A DNA stretch of 64,000 bases from Myoxocephalus aenaeus (GCA_038501785.1 JBAMJR010000099.1:2513501-2577500), one strand, 5' to 3'; counted from the stretch's first letter, positions 49,401 to 61,934 are shown. The notes: generated by a model from the letters alone, not told the origin. Made by a program: numbers and translations.

Positions 49401-50995
49401 TTTTTAGTTAATTATTTTTGGTGGAAAGGTTCTCAAATGGTGAATCCCAATTTCCCCCCTCTGTTCCTAAAAATGACATAATAGTACTAGTTTAATTAAA
49501 TAACTTAAGAAATAGACTGTGGTTGGATGAAAGAATAGACATTCAATCTTTACAAAAAACTGCAATCTATTCAAAACGCATTGTCCCTTGTACTTCAGCT
49601 ATCACCACCACCAAACATTACTTTTTCATTTTTTTTACTTTGTGGAATATTTACGCAGCCCAGGGATGTGTTGCCCTGTGAAGTCATATTAGGTGACCTT
49701 CAACAAGTGACTCCATAATTACAGGCGAGCACGCAAGGTATGCCAAGTGACCTTCCTTCAACTGCGAGCAGACCTAAACATCACAGAGGGAAAATAATAA
49801 TAATAACTGACACGTCTACCTCTGGCGCAGACTGGCAACTCGATCCAGATGGAAGGAGCATATCTTTACCGTTTTATTGGGAGATATCAAAACAGAAAGG
49901 CACATTCCAGGAATCCGTCACTCCCCTGCAGATTTTTGCTTTTGAAACTAGACATTTAAGTTGATATTGTTTGTCTGCCGTTCCTCTTCGTACTCTGTGA
50001 GTGCTCAAGGCGGACGCAGTGCGGTGCGGTTAAAGCACTATGGTGTTGAGCGAAGCAAAAAAAAAAAAGAGCAAAGAGCAGGGCTACGCAGCCCGAGATA
50101 GGAGCTTTGGGATAAGAGAAAAACTAAAATTCACTCAAAGACTCGCTCCCTCAATGCTCGGCACCTGTGGCCTGCAGGAATTCACGACCAAAGCAAGACC
50201 TAAAGCGTGCTGGTCCGGCTTCTTTAATTAAAACAGATGACTGGAGGCAGTCCCCCCTTTCCTCCCTCCTGCTTTGAATTTTGCTGCAAACACCATGCTG
50301 ACTCATTTCTTAGACTAGGCAGTGCGTGAATACTTGAGAACTCAGTTGGATTTCAGCATTGCCACCCTTTCATCCTTGAAAGCCAAGTCTTCTTCTTTTC
50401 AGGTCAAGCTCTCGCTGTGTGCAACCAGGGAGACTTTCATAAACCCCTACAGCCCTCCTCCCCCTTTCCTTTCACCCCCTCTGACATCCTGGACCCACTC
50501 TTTGATGGTCTCGGCCTGTATTTGAATCTTGCTTATTTCTCTGTATACCTGAGGATGTTTAGTTATGCATATTTCTTCCAGTCCTTCCTCACGGCCACCT
50601 CCGCACACACAGATAAATATGCTCTCAGACACACGCACTTTTGTTTTCTTCCTCAAAGAAATCACCGCAGGGTGCAGACATCCCGTGTCCTCTTCACAGC
50701 GTGTCACAGCCAGTGTTGAGTTGCAGTTTTCATCAGGGAACTGTACAATGTACGTGTTGGCGCTGAAACCCACCGTTGCACCCCAGAGTCAGCCTGATTA
50801 GATCACTGCCGGGGTAGAAGGGTGGTGGTGCGGCTCCAAAAACAAGCGTACCCAAGTTCTGGGAGAGAGGAGACGGTTCGGTGTTTCCCACTTTGATCCG
50901 ATGTCAGGAAGTATGCAGAGGCAGCTCCTGAAAGAAGCTTGAAGACGAGGCAAGACAGATGAGAGGAAAGGTGACCTGACCGCCACCGGGCCCCA

Positions 50996-51012
50996 GTGGC
51001 CCCAGGGGCCAC
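50996..51012. repeat. GC-rich 17-bp palindrome
   Basis: GTGGCCCC (50996-51003) and GGGGCCAC (51005-51012) are exact reverse complements around a single A. The centre GCCCCAGGGGC also fits an AP-2-like GCCN3-5GGC site. It stands out in AT-leaning surroundings. Confidence 0.75.
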
Positions 51013-53454
51013 AGAGCCTCTGTGCACGTCAATTTTCTCACATACATAATATGAATAGGCAAGATGACTGGTAATACAATTCATAAGGGAAGGTAAGATT
51101 TCATTGATATCCTCAAGTAGGAGGTTGGCACTTCCGTGAAGAAACAAACGGTATAGATACAAATCTAGGAATGCTGCAAGTCTTTAACTTTCAGTCAAAA
51201 TTTGAGTCAAAAGCAATTTCTTAAATGTATGTCCTTGAGTACAAGGCTATGATGGTGTGTGTGATAGGAGAAGCCACATAGGGGTCCATATGCGTCTTTG
51301 TGTTCTACGGCATTTGTGTAAATGAATGCAGTCTGAGAGATTTCCAACTCCTTTAACACATTCTGGAAATCTATGGAGTAATATCTCATCGAAATGACCT
51401 TGTCATTGCTGAGATTTAATTTTTAAAGCCATTATTCTGACACATACATTTTGCACATGTTTAACAGAAACAAATCTCAGCTTGAGAACAGTTTGCAGTT
51501 GCACTTTAACTCCATGCCATCACTGTTTTAATGTCATGTGTTTTGGTTCAGTCACAAGAAATATATTCTTATTCTCATATATCAACTAAAAAGCTCCATC
51601 GAGACTACAGATATGGGTGACAATTGTTTGTGGGTTTGCCACTACGAGCAACCCCTTTCACAATACACAGTCATTTCCATTATTCATTGTTAATATTAGA
51701 TTATTGAACAAAGCAGCTTTAATATATGATCAAGCAATTACACTGTAGCACCTGTTTATCTGAACTATGCAGTGGGGTTTGGTTTCATGCGGCACAGCTC
51801 ACTGAGGATTCCCAACTGCCCTTTCATTTATGGCACTTCCCTCCGCACGATGTCCACAGGGTGACATCACCCTAATCTATTCATCTATTTTGCCAAAGCA
51901 AACGGCACACGTCGGCCTCCGGGGCCTGTTGAGGAAAGAGAAAAGGGTGTCCTGAGGACTGAGGAGCAGACAGCATTCTGGCCTTGGGCCCGTGTCAACA
52001 TTCACGCTGGGAACCATGGACCCAGAATGAAGTGATATCATTGGACTAAGGATTTTTACAGCCCAGCAGGCCCAAACACTATAAATCATAACTTCAGACA
52101 CATGCAAGGTTTATGACGAATGGATTGACCACCAGTTTCTCGAACAAGCCAGGTCGGTATATATTATAAAGTTGCTAGATGTGGACTTTACTCAATAGCC
52201 TTTGGAATTGTGTGTCTTTTCATACAGTTTACTGTGTGTTTTCTTTCTTTTTTTTTAAACCTACGAGCTCCTTGTGAGGATAAAAACTCTGTAAATGCAA
52301 TGGGTGAGCACGTGAACACAGCAGACCGCAATGGTTCATGTAAGCACTCAGAAGTGACAGTGCACAGACAAAGCTGAACCTGGAAAGAAATTGTGCGGTG
52401 GACAGAATCCAACAGCTATAAACAGGTTAGGCCACATACAGAGGGTCCATCTCCATCCCTGCATTCCTCTCCCTCTTTGGCCCGTGGAAATGTGGGGCAA
52501 AATCCTTCTGCTGATATTTTTACCTGTTTCAGCAAGACCTCTGAGGAGTTGCACTCGCTGTAGAAACTGTCAAACGTTTCTCTGTCTGTTTACAAAACCC
52601 ATTTCTAACTGGAATGAAAAAATGTGACTGTTGGTTTCACATCCAAGACAAATACTGTGGTTCTGGTTGTTCTCGCACTTTCTGTTTAAGTCAAGAGCAG
52701 TTTTTCAGAGAGCTGTAAGCAATGTACAGTGGGCCTATTAACTTACAGTAACAAGGAGTAAAACCTGTGAAATACAAGTTCAGGATGGTGTGGAAGTGTG
52801 GAGGGATTCACGCTGTTACGAGTCCCCACTTAGGATGTGGCTTTGATTGACAACAATCTAGGCGATGAAGATTTATAGCTGCGTGGGATTCTGTGCTGTG
52901 CAGACATCTGGTATGACTGATGTTAATGTGGCTTCGCGGAGCAGTAAAGAACTTTCTGTGAGTCCGAAGATGAGTCAGAAAAGAGAAAGAAGAGTTATGT
53001 CGTAGGTTTATCATGTCTGTGTTGGCTGTAACACTCTAGTTGATGTAAGCTATATTTTACAGCAGAAAGTTAGACTTCCATGTTATTAAAGTCCCGCTCC
53101 TCCTAAAAATGTGTTTTGCTCATAATATTACTTCACTTGGATCGAATGTTTGGCCTTCACTGGGCACAGTGACGTTTGTTCAGAGTTTGACATTCAAAGG
53201 TGTTGGGGAATGTTTCTCTGAGCTCACCTTGAATCTGAGTTTAGCGCATATCTACGAGCATGAGTTGCAACTTCACAGCTTTTTTGGAAACCAATCCAGG
53301 TTGAAGTGAAGTAGGTGACATCTTGTGTCCAGCAGTTTAACTTTGTTAAATTAACAATATGTGCATATTCATGCATCCCATATTTTTCATTGAGAGAGAA
53401 AAAGATATTACTATTATTCATGTCTTAAACAGGTCTGGAGGGCATCTTTAAGGA
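51013..53454. other. Gene-poor stretch, nothing recognisable
   Basis: No gene, transposon or long repeat recognised. A GC-balanced patch lies at about 51840-52020. A run of about 9 T is near 52248. Confidence 0.6.
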
Positions 53455-53660
53455 TTAGACAGACATTTAGGGAAACATGCTTATTTGCTCTCTAGTGAAG
53501 ACTTAGATTGAAAGATTGACAACACTCATGCAGTCTGCAGCCGGTTAACTTAGCCGTCACACAAAGACTCGAAACAAGGCGTAACAGCTTTGCTCTGTCC
53601 AGTTGTTACAAGATCCTACAATAATAACATACATACTAATAACATAGATGGCCACACAAT
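53455..53660. mobile_element. Decayed fragment related to the percomorph fold-back MITE
   Basis: GACATTTAGGGAAACATGC, TTATTTGCTCTCTAG, CAGCCGGTTAACTTAGC, ACAAAGACTCGAAAC and GCTTTGCTCTGTCCAG follow in the same order the arm of the fold-back element at 37646-38170 and its remembered consensus (GGGAAATACGCTTATTCGC..., GCCGGTTAGCTTAGC...). Only one arm is recognisable and it is heavily diverged, so this is an old truncated copy. Confidence 0.6.
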
Positions 53661-54164
53661 AACCACAACACCAAACAATGCATCAGAGAAAACGTGTATA
53701 ATCTCTAGCAATTTCTATCCTAATTTTCCATTTTAATATACAGTTTTGGCCCCTCTTTTAAATGCCCTGCCAGGTCTAAGACAGTGTGTATGCACATAAG
53801 GACACACACACAAAGGTTTAAGGACACAGTCCAGGGAGCAGCTGGTTTGCTGAATGGTGATCAGCAGCTACAGGACTCGCTTTACCACCCAATGCATGTT
53901 TCCAGCAACATTTAGGGCCAAGCGTTTGTCTTCATTTGAGCTGTGGCTGTTAAATATGCCTTGGGGAGGGCCACTTGACCCCAGGAACTATTGTATGGAG
54001 CCACAGAAAATGTCTTCCTTTTCTCATTCATTGCACCTCTAATGGAGGGACAGAGCAACAAGGGTGAGCGGTCTGGTTCCAAAAAATGGAGAGGAAAGGG
54101 CAGCAATCTGAATTAGAAATGTTATGTTATCTGTGGTCCAGACGGACAGGTGGGTACATGAAAG
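53661..54164. other. Non-coding spacer
   Basis: AT-rich, then GC-balanced sequence before the (GT)n array. Nothing recognised. Confidence 0.6.
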
Positions 54165-54198
54165 GGTGTGTGTGTGTGTGTGTTTTATTATACTGTGC

Positions 54199-54277
<79 letters not shown>

Positions 54278-54288
54278 TGTGTGTGTGT
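54165..54288. repeat. Compound (GT)n microsatellite
   Basis: A GT run at 54165-54182, then TTTTATTATACTGTGCTT, then about 44 more GT units with one TT interruption near 54275. Cys-Val repeat frames across it are spurious. Confidence 0.97.
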
Positions 54289-56394
54289 TATACATTAGAT
54301 CCTAATGATTTTGACAATCTAAAGTAGCCCCGTTGATGCTGTTTAGTGGGGAGGGAGCTGTGTTAGTCATCACATCTGACCCAGCTTAAGACTGTCCAAC
54401 ATCAGGTCCACACAGAAACCAGTCACGTGACAGACTTCAAACCACCGAGTGTGATGTAGTGTACACATAAATAGAAAAGTAAACACACACTGGCTCACTC
54501 TTCCATACACTCTCAAAACATCATGCATTCACATCCCAGTACATGTTTACAGTGACTCACATATTACTCAGCAGAGCAACCCAACAGTGACACCCCTTGA
54601 GGGGATCCACCGTAACCCCGCCTAACCCGCACATCGGCTCACAGGCCCATAGGCGTCTCCCGGACATGGCTTCCACTGGCCCCATGTAATCTGTCAGGGG
54701 GCCCAGAGATGTTTCACTTATCAATAGGCGAGGCATATTGTTTCAGGGGGCTTCCTCTTTCCTGTAAAGGACAGTCCTGATGTGGGGGCACCATGGGGCC
54801 ACTTGGACTATGAAAGGTGTATATGGTTGAATGAAAGAGCTGAACTTTCTCTGCCTGTTACCGGGTCTTGTGATAAGGTGACAGCCTCCCCAGGAGTTAT
54901 TTTTTTCCACTTCAGCCCTGCTTAATCAGATTTTAAATGAATATCTTGATTTATTTGCTTTTGTCAATGAGAAGCTGTGTTAGATAGATGCTCTATAGAA
55001 CCAGGTAATTCAAATCATCTTGCAGATCTAAATATTGTCAAGTTTGATCTCATTAGTAAATTATCATGGGTCAAAATTATGATTAAAGTAATTAGGCATG
55101 AAGGAAAAATCAGGAACGTTAATTATGTATCCATTTTTTGTTGGAAGACTCTCAAAGCTGTGCGAGAGTTATACAAATGGATTATTATGAAAGAGGTTCA
55201 CCATCTCAAAAAAGCTCCAGTTCATTCTCTTTTAATCTATTTAGCTGAACATAGTGAGGGGATATTTTTCTCTCTTTGCTGTTGGCATAGACTTGGATTG
55301 AGACGACCACTGGGCAAGCAGGGGGTGTTTGCTCAAGTGGAGCCAATTACTCAAAATAAATTGGGTCTTCCCCTCCATTCCCTCCTTTGCTCTTCCTCCC
55401 TCTCTACCCCATCCTCTCATCTCTCTGGTATGGGTTGTCATTTGAAAAGCGGGTCAGATCAACGATGAGTCCCTCCTTCCAAATAAACAGGCTAGTAATG
55501 GCTGTTTACCCAGAGTACAAGAGCCATTATGAGTGAGGAAGTTAAACATCTCTGACAGGCAAAATGGCCTCAGACAAATCACTGTTGCCCTTTCTTGAGG
55601 GATTGATTGGAAAAATACAGATTTTTCTCTAACCGTTACCAGCAGCCGCACACGCTTGTGGCGGCTTTTCAAAAGGCATACTAACTGGATGGTGTAAGGA
55701 TTCAAATCAAAAATCTTGTGTTGGTCTGCAATTACACTACAGAGTGTGCAGATGACCTCGCCTGAGATGGATTTCATCACATTGGTTGCTTGGGAGCTAC
55801 AGGCCTCAAAATTGGAAAGTACCCCTGTACTTCAGGAGAACGTCACAGCCAACGTTTCAGTCACCTCAAGAGATCTGGACAGCGTAATGTGAAAATATGG
55901 AGGACGTGGAAAATGAAAGTGCATTCACAATGTACTGTAAGGCAAGTTTTAATGAGCTTAATGTCATTCTGGGGAGTCATTACGAGATCAAAAATGAAGT
56001 CAGAAAATAATTTCAAGTGAAAGGCACCGTTCTGTGACTTAGTGTTTAATTGGAAATGAAATGGTACGGTAAACAGAACAATACATTTGTGGTCATACAT
56101 GTGTGAAGAAAGGACTGCATTAAATCACAGGCTGCTAACTAGGCCATAATGAAACTTCACATAATGGGTGCCAATTTAGTAATTTACCGTCAAGCATGAA
56201 TTTCTGTCTTTGAAGGTCGGGTGCGAATTAGGAGACTTTGGGTACCGAGTTCTAAAAGTAGATATATTATATGCTGCACCATGCACTTCAACCTAATACC
56301 TGGTCTAACAAGTTATTTTCAGAGGCCAGGTGGTCCTGTAAGATACACACTCATTTGTTCCCTTCTATACTCACATGTAGTGTAGAGTCAATAC
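54289..56394. other. Gene-poor stretch with one GC-rich patch
   Basis: The block at about 54580-54900 is GC-rich and non-repetitive (GTAACCCCGCCTAACCCGC, CATAGGCGTCTCCCGGACATGG, ACTTATCAATAGGCGAGGC) and could be a conserved non-coding element. The 163-codon plus-strand frame at 54977-55468, the longest plus-strand frame in the window, has no domain and low-complexity Leu/Ser content. I judge it chance. Confidence 0.5.
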
Positions 56395-56515
56395 AATTAG
56401 TCAATTAATCGATTAGTTAATAGACACAAGTCATTTATTGAATATCAAAATAGTATCATTTTTAAATACTTTTTCAAGCAAAAATATCAAACATTAGGTC
56501 CAGCTATCGATTTTA
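56395..56515 (+). mobile_element. Fragment of the teleost 'ATTAATCGATTAG' MITE-like repeat
   Basis: AGTCAATTAATCGATTAGTT, and after a diverged middle TTTTTCAAGCAAAAATATCAA, ACATTAGGTCCAGCT, match in order the start of a repeat I know from many teleosts ('...AATCGATTAGTTGA...TTTTCAAGCAAAAATGCCAAACATT...TTCCAGCT'). The downstream half of that repeat is absent, so the copy is truncated and diverged. Confidence 0.65.
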
Positions 56516-58650
56516 TTTTGTATTTATTTTTCATGCAATAGTTGGACAAAGGAAGCTTTTTGAAAAAGTATGAGAAATTAGAAATGGAAATAACTCAGAT
56601 GAGAGCCAAATAGACCTGTGTGGCGAAGAAAAAATAAGGAATGGTGCTAAAGATGAAGTGGATTAAAAATAAAACTAAGAACTTGATTGGTAATTCTGAA
56701 ACAAAACGCCATCATTCTACAAAACTATGAAACAGGGGATTTGTACACTCTAAAATGGCAACAACTGTATTTGAAGCTGGTTGCACTTATAGCCACAGTC
56801 CTATTCTTTACAGATGGGGCCAGAGGCTCAGCTAGCTCTGGGCCTTTGGGTTTTTCCTCACAGATTTGAGCTGTGAGAGAATGTACAATGGGCTGAGGCA
56901 CGTTGTTGTAATTGGCTCGCAAAAGAATAGTCTGCTGCTCCTGAGATGTGGGGCTAACTTCAAATGGGTGTTGCCTGAGCTTTGATTCGGCCAATCATAA
57001 TGGCTCAGAACAAAGACTCACAGGAACGTTGCACAGTGTTGAGCCATTAACCCTGGCACAACACCCAACAGGAATTTCTGTCTCATGCATTTTCAAATTA
57101 AATGGTTGACAGCATAATGTAGCATCATCCGGTGGAAACAATATGGGACACCTCTGTCTATGTGTGTGTACAGGAGTCTTGCATGCATGTTTTCCTGTAG
57201 GTTATGCTTGTGCATGTATCCGTACAATATCTCTGTGCGAATCAAAGCGTATACTCTCGATTTTCCTTCAGCTGTCAGAGTGCCAGGCAGCATTCAACAC
57301 CTGGATCAGCAGGTCTCCCCCTCATGCACATCTACTCTTACACACTCCACTGATCTCCATCCCCCTGCAGAGGGAGAGGCTACACAGCTGCTAACTTTCC
57401 CAAGACTTCGCATACAGTCTCATACAGTGTTGAGCTACTGTAACTGATTCCCGGCAAAGTTTCACCATGTCCGACAATCCGCTGATTCTGTGCTTGAGTC
57501 TAGAGTTGCATTATATCTGGCTTGTATTGTTTTACTTTACTCTTCATGTTGTGTAATGTACAGTGACAGCGTATACTTTATTCTTTAGGATTAGATTTCT
57601 CCGTATAGGTTGTTGACAGATGTTCAGTGTTCTATTGTTGCTGGGTCAGTAGTAAGGCAACACCCTGAGGGCTTGCTTTGTTAATTGTGCCAGTAATCTG
57701 TTTAAAGTATACTGCATGGAATATGTAGGGCATTATCATTGGTGTATTTGTATTCCTCTCCACAAGCCTTTGTTCAATAATGTATTCCTGATGTTGGCGT
57801 TACAATAAACGCTGCTTCACTGTGGACTATGTGGCCAAAGGATCTGGCAAGGTGTGTGTTTTCAGTTTGGCTTCCGGGTCCCCGGACAACGAGGCATGAA
57901 TAATCATAACGTTGCACTATTTTTACTTGTTTAGCAAGTTTGGTTGAGTTCAACCTGAGCCCAAAGTCACTGAGGACAATCAACAGGACCCCTACAAACC
58001 ACTCCAACAGCTCCCAGGTGGTCTATTACAATCCTGTATTCAAACATGAAATCCCTTTGGCGCACAATCAAAAGGCTGTTTTCCACCCACATCCCTCGGC
58101 ACATACCCTCTGGGTCGATTTTCAGTGGTCTCCTACCACAACACGGCTGCCATGAAAAAAGACACACTTGCAAAACAATCCGTCCCTTGGTAAAACTGGC
58201 AAACCCACTGTGCTTTGGAAGGACGGGCATTGCCCGGCTCTGACGTCACACTGCCCTGCTTCCTGACTACTGGGTGGTGAGTTCATCATGAATGCCAGGT
58301 GCAATGGTCTGCTGAAGGCCAAGTGAATGGCTGAGATATCAAATATTTCCTTGAAGCCCCATGAGATGGCATAGATGACAGCTTCATGCTGAATCTCACT
58401 CCCAGAGAGACAGAACATGTTTCAAAGGAAATCTTGATCACTAATACATTGTTAACCTTTAATGAATGTGGTCATCATTCTGCAGCTGAACCTCCCTTAG
58501 AGTGATGTGATCGGGTTATTCACCAACTCAGAAGGGTCTTGTTGTACTGAGGGCAAGGAGAAGCTAGTGAAGTCTTGCAGCTTGTAGATAAAGGACTTAA
58601 TTAAAAACATTACAGCTGATCTTTCCTGATAGGATACTGTCATTAAACTG
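56516..58650. other. Gene-poor stretch, nothing firm
   Basis: No recognisable gene or transposon. GC-balanced texture at about 57780-58270 (GGCTTCCGGGTCCCCGG, CTCTGACGTCACACTGCCC, which includes a perfect CRE TGACGTCA) could be regulatory. Several overlapping short frames there have no family resemblance. Confidence 0.5.
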
Positions 58651-59439
58651 AAGCTTACACTAATTATTCTCTCTAAACAAGAGTTTATATGTTGTTTCTT
58701 CTGAAATCTCCTTCAGAGAATACCCATTCTTCAAGTAGTTGTATGAACCCCAAATGAGTTCTACTACTTATGTTAATTAATATAGATTTTTCCAGAATTT
58801 TATTTTGAATAAAATGTATATTTCCAAAAATGAAACTTTTATACCATATGTGTTATCATAACTATAAACATCTAGCATGATCTGAGCATAATTTTATCAA
58901 GATTCCCCAAAAAGGCCTTCTCGAGCCGCCCCCGGGTTTTTCCAGATGCATGCTTCAAGGCCTAAACAACAACCTACAGAGTTGTAGAGATAATTTGTAA
59001 AGATAATGACCTAAAGAATCGGAATCTGCACGAAAAATCACAATAAAACAAAGCCTTGGGGTGATACGAAGGAGTTTCAGTCAAAAAACTGTGTAGTTCG
59101 GTTAAAAAATTTAAAAGTTATAACCTTTATTCCTAAACATGGTCGGTTTGTGGCTTGCTGGGTATACATTTGCATAAATCTCTGCTTAAGACGTGTGACG
59201 CGTTCTAAGAAACCTCCCACGACCACGGAAGCCTGCTCAGTAAAAAATTTCGAAGAGAGTAGGGAGAAATAAACAGTCCGGCCGCATTTTGATTTTCCAG
59301 GTACTAATATACTACAACAAATACTTGTTAATGCTATTAATGCTAATAATCTATTAGACTCCTACAAGCGCGTAGGGTTACAAATATGTGTCTTTTATTG
59401 AAATCCGACTTTGTAAAGTGTACTTATTAACAATCTAGT

Positions 59440-59490
59440 AAAACGTTACGGCCGCCGCCCGGAAGTGACGGCGAGGCTACGGGGTTTATG
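59440..59490. promoter_or_regulatory. GC box with ETS and CRE-like motif
   Basis: CCGGAAGTGACG at 59459-59470 combines an ETS/GABP core (CCGGAAGTG) with a CRE half site (TGACG). It is preceded by CGGCCGCCGCC and followed by GCGAGGCTACGGGG. This arrangement is typical of TATA-less housekeeping promoters. The downstream plus-strand sequence ACAGTAAGTT near 59508 could act as a 5' splice site. No plus-strand coding exon follows within view. Confidence 0.3.
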
Positions 59491-59685
59491 TAATTATATA
59501 AACTTAACAGTAAGTTAAATTTTTTCTGAGCCGATAGAACTCTTCCCACAAGGCTTTACTGTATTTCAGCAATTTAAATGAAGTTAATCAACGTTGTGGT
59601 TCCGGAGATCCTTTAGGTAACGTCACTTGACTTATTCGCTTGCAAAAGGTTAAATTAAATTATTATCAATCCACATATTGAATGC

Positions 59686-60121
59686 TTATAGGTGAAAATC
59701 ATATAAAGGATCAAATATTGTGATTGTGTGATAAAAACAAAGCAAAACTGTGTTATTCCTTATTAAAGTTCTCTGAAGTTTCTCATAGCAGGAAGCGATA
59801 CAAACTTTATTAAAACTCGCTTTCTCAGTAACACATTTCTGTTCTGAGCCTGCATTTATACTGAAACGTATGTTCATTAGACAGCATAAGGTCTGCACTA
59901 GCATATCGAGCGAGCCCCTAAAAATAGCCTCTATGCCATCCTCCAGCCCTTTGAGGATCAGAGTCGAGCGAGGCAGCTGAACGGTGCCGAAGTAAAGCCG
60001 CGGCTCGTGGACAGATGTTTCTGAGAACAGGTGGCTGGGGTTGTCCCCTGGATTTGCATGGCTATGACAGACACAGCAGACCTCACAGACTTCAAAGGGC
60101 AGGATCATGACTGCTAATGAT
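59686..60121 (-). CDS. Candidate exon behind a canonical 3' splice site, product unknown
   Basis: On the minus strand a branch-point-like CTAAC (60162-60158) is followed about 36 nt later by a strong pyrimidine tract and CAG (CTCTTTCCTCTCTCCACAG, ending at 60122). The next bases are open in one frame only, for about 144 codons to the stop at 59686. An ATG lies 13 bases in (60108). The first 70 residues are the most protein-like: MILPFEVCEVCCVCHSHANP near the start, with a Cys cluster, and later RLYFGTVQLPRSTLILKGLE. They lie in CpG-rich DNA; the remainder is AT-rich and may be 3' UTR read through. AATAAA at 59811-59806 could be a poly(A) signal, making this a terminal exon. I recognise no family. 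It could belong to a host gene, a lncRNA or an old transposon gene. Confidence 0.3.
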
Positions 60122-60180
60122 CTGTGGAGAGAGGAAAGAGGAGTGGCTAGCTAGCGAGTTAGCTTTAGAGGCGCCATGCA

Positions 60181-61929
60181 GACAAGGACTTCCAGTACAA
60201 AGTCCGCTGGAAACTTTACTCTGCTATGGAATGTTTGCTATAATGAGGTCATGGTTTCTGCTACTGTTGGAGGGTCATTTAATACTTTAAGATACATCAA
60301 GCCTGCAATGAATGCAAAAAGTTGGATTTAATATAATTCTAACTAATTTCCAGTTAAATTGTTGCAGGCCCACAGCACAAATTGATCATGAAAGAGGCTA
60401 CAGTACCATTGTTGGTTTGATAGGATTTTTTATTAATACCAGTGTTTCAATAGTTGCAATATGTGACCCCAGTTCAATCATTGTTATTCAGACGAACATG
60501 TCTTAATAAGCCTTTAGCTTTCAGAAACAAGACATGTATGAAGGATCCTGGATAAAACAATAAAATTATTCGAAGCTAAATATATGTGGAAAGACAATTT
60601 GTTTTAGGACCCTTTAAAAATTCTCCACCAGAGTTTGAAATCAAGCACGAACTCTTGCACGAAATCTGACTTGATGAGATTTCTTCTTGCACGGCAGCAA
60701 TTAAATCAGACAAACCGAACGTCTTCATCTACCCCCTCCCTTTCATCTGTCATATTTTCAGCTTTGATCTCCTCTCACCCCATTCATTAAGCAAATACAA
60801 CACACTGCCACTTAAAGTTCGCAATGGAGCCCTTAACATTTAATAAATAATTCATTCAACCCGGGAAAATATGAGATGAGCACCAGGCAAAAAGGGTGAA
60901 CACATGGTTGGCTCAGACAGAGCTAAATGTACTCTGAATGGAATAGGAAACATGGTACACAAATAGCGAGCAAAGACTCAGCCGTCTAGCATTGGATTAA
61001 TAGGCATGATTATGGATGCAGTTGTTTCCCCCTATCAATCTGAGGCGCAGGGTGGTGAGGGTGAAATGTTACACTGAATAGCAATATTAACACTGCATTT
61101 CAAGTAGTATGTTGTCCTCAGAGAGAAGAGTGAAAAATGGGAGAAGAATACACTTCATCGGAACTGGTTAGAATGAGACTATTATAACAAGGCCCCTTTG
61201 TCACATCATTAATCATAGTACTGGTCTGTATTAGGGGAGAATATTTTCAAAATTTTGGGGAAAAGAATAACCACTGAGTAGAGGATCTCGTATTTTACAT
61301 GCTCAGTGCTTTCTTTACACCCAAAGTAGCATATACAGGGTTTTAAACATGGCGGGAAATGGTGAATAGATTATTTTTCATTGGTAACGTCTTCTTCTTT
61401 TTTATAATTTCTGTTACTTATTCAGTCTCTCTTTCAAACTCCAGTGTTGGTGATCATTGGAACATTGGAAAAACCAACAAATTCGATTTTGATGAGTACT
61501 CTCGTGAAAGTTAATACCTAAGTTACTAATTTAAAAATACTGTTGTCCAACTAAAGTCTTGTGACTTTGAGAAGACCATGTTTATTGAATCTTTTGTACT
61601 TTAATAAACTCTAATAATAGTCCAATTCATTGTAAATGTTATGTATTATACATTTACTTTATGGTGCGTCACATATCGGGTGTGTTATTAGTGTGTCCAC
61701 CTGGGCATCATGTTAAAGGATCAATAATAAAGGAATATCTAATATAATGTTTCCATCACCGCCAATTGGAGCAGGAGCCGTTTAAATGCATGACTACTGC
61801 AGAGTCATTGCTTTGTGGGATGAATGCCGATTGTAACCTTTCCCACTGAAATCAAATGCTAAATGTGTTTGGGTGTTAGTGCTTTTTTGTTCAGTAGGAA
61901 AGGGACTTAAGGCTGTACTTACTGTATAA
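60181..61929. other. Gene-poor stretch with an enhancer-like block
   Basis: No gene recognised. The part at about 60770-61080 is non-repetitive, with CCATTCATTAAGCAAATAC, AACATTTAATAAATAATTC, GCATTGGATTAATAGGC and CCCCTATCAATCTGAGG, a homeodomain-rich texture suggestive of an enhancer. The rest is AT-rich and plain. Confidence 0.5.
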
Positions 61930-61934
61930 TATCT

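Larger units (their letters stand above)
44716..50995. other. Gene-poor stretch with enhancer-like patches
   Basis: No convincing gene. Regulatory-looking blocks lie at 45230-45440 (listed separately) and about 49660-49960 (CCATAATTACAGGCGAGC, GGAGCATATCTTTACCG). Sequence at about 47360-47900 is strongly AT-rich, giving spurious hydrophobic frames. One exon-like frame at 46137-46463 is listed separately. Confidence 0.55.
58900..60180. other. CpG-rich anomalous block (old transposon or orphan promoter region)
   Basis: CpG density rises sharply here: CTCGAGCCGCCCCCGGG near 58920, GACGTGTGACGCGTTC near 59190, CCGGCCGC near 59280, CTACAAGCGCGTAGGG near 59365, CGGCCGCCGCCCGGAAGTGA near 59450, then GAGCCGCGGC-type words (minus strand) near 60000. 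Most of the window is CpG-poor, as expected of methylated vertebrate DNA. Either this is a comparatively young transposon or it is unmethylated functional DNA such as a CpG-island promoter. No terminal inverted repeats were found. The AT-rich unit at about 58680-58900 may belong to the same insertion. The candidate exon at 59686-60121 lies within the block. Confidence 0.5.

Noticed and set aside
54977..55468. 163-codon plus-strand frame, the longest on that strand
   Set aside because: No domain, Leu/Ser-rich low-complexity end, no convincing splice or promoter signals; consistent with a chance frame.
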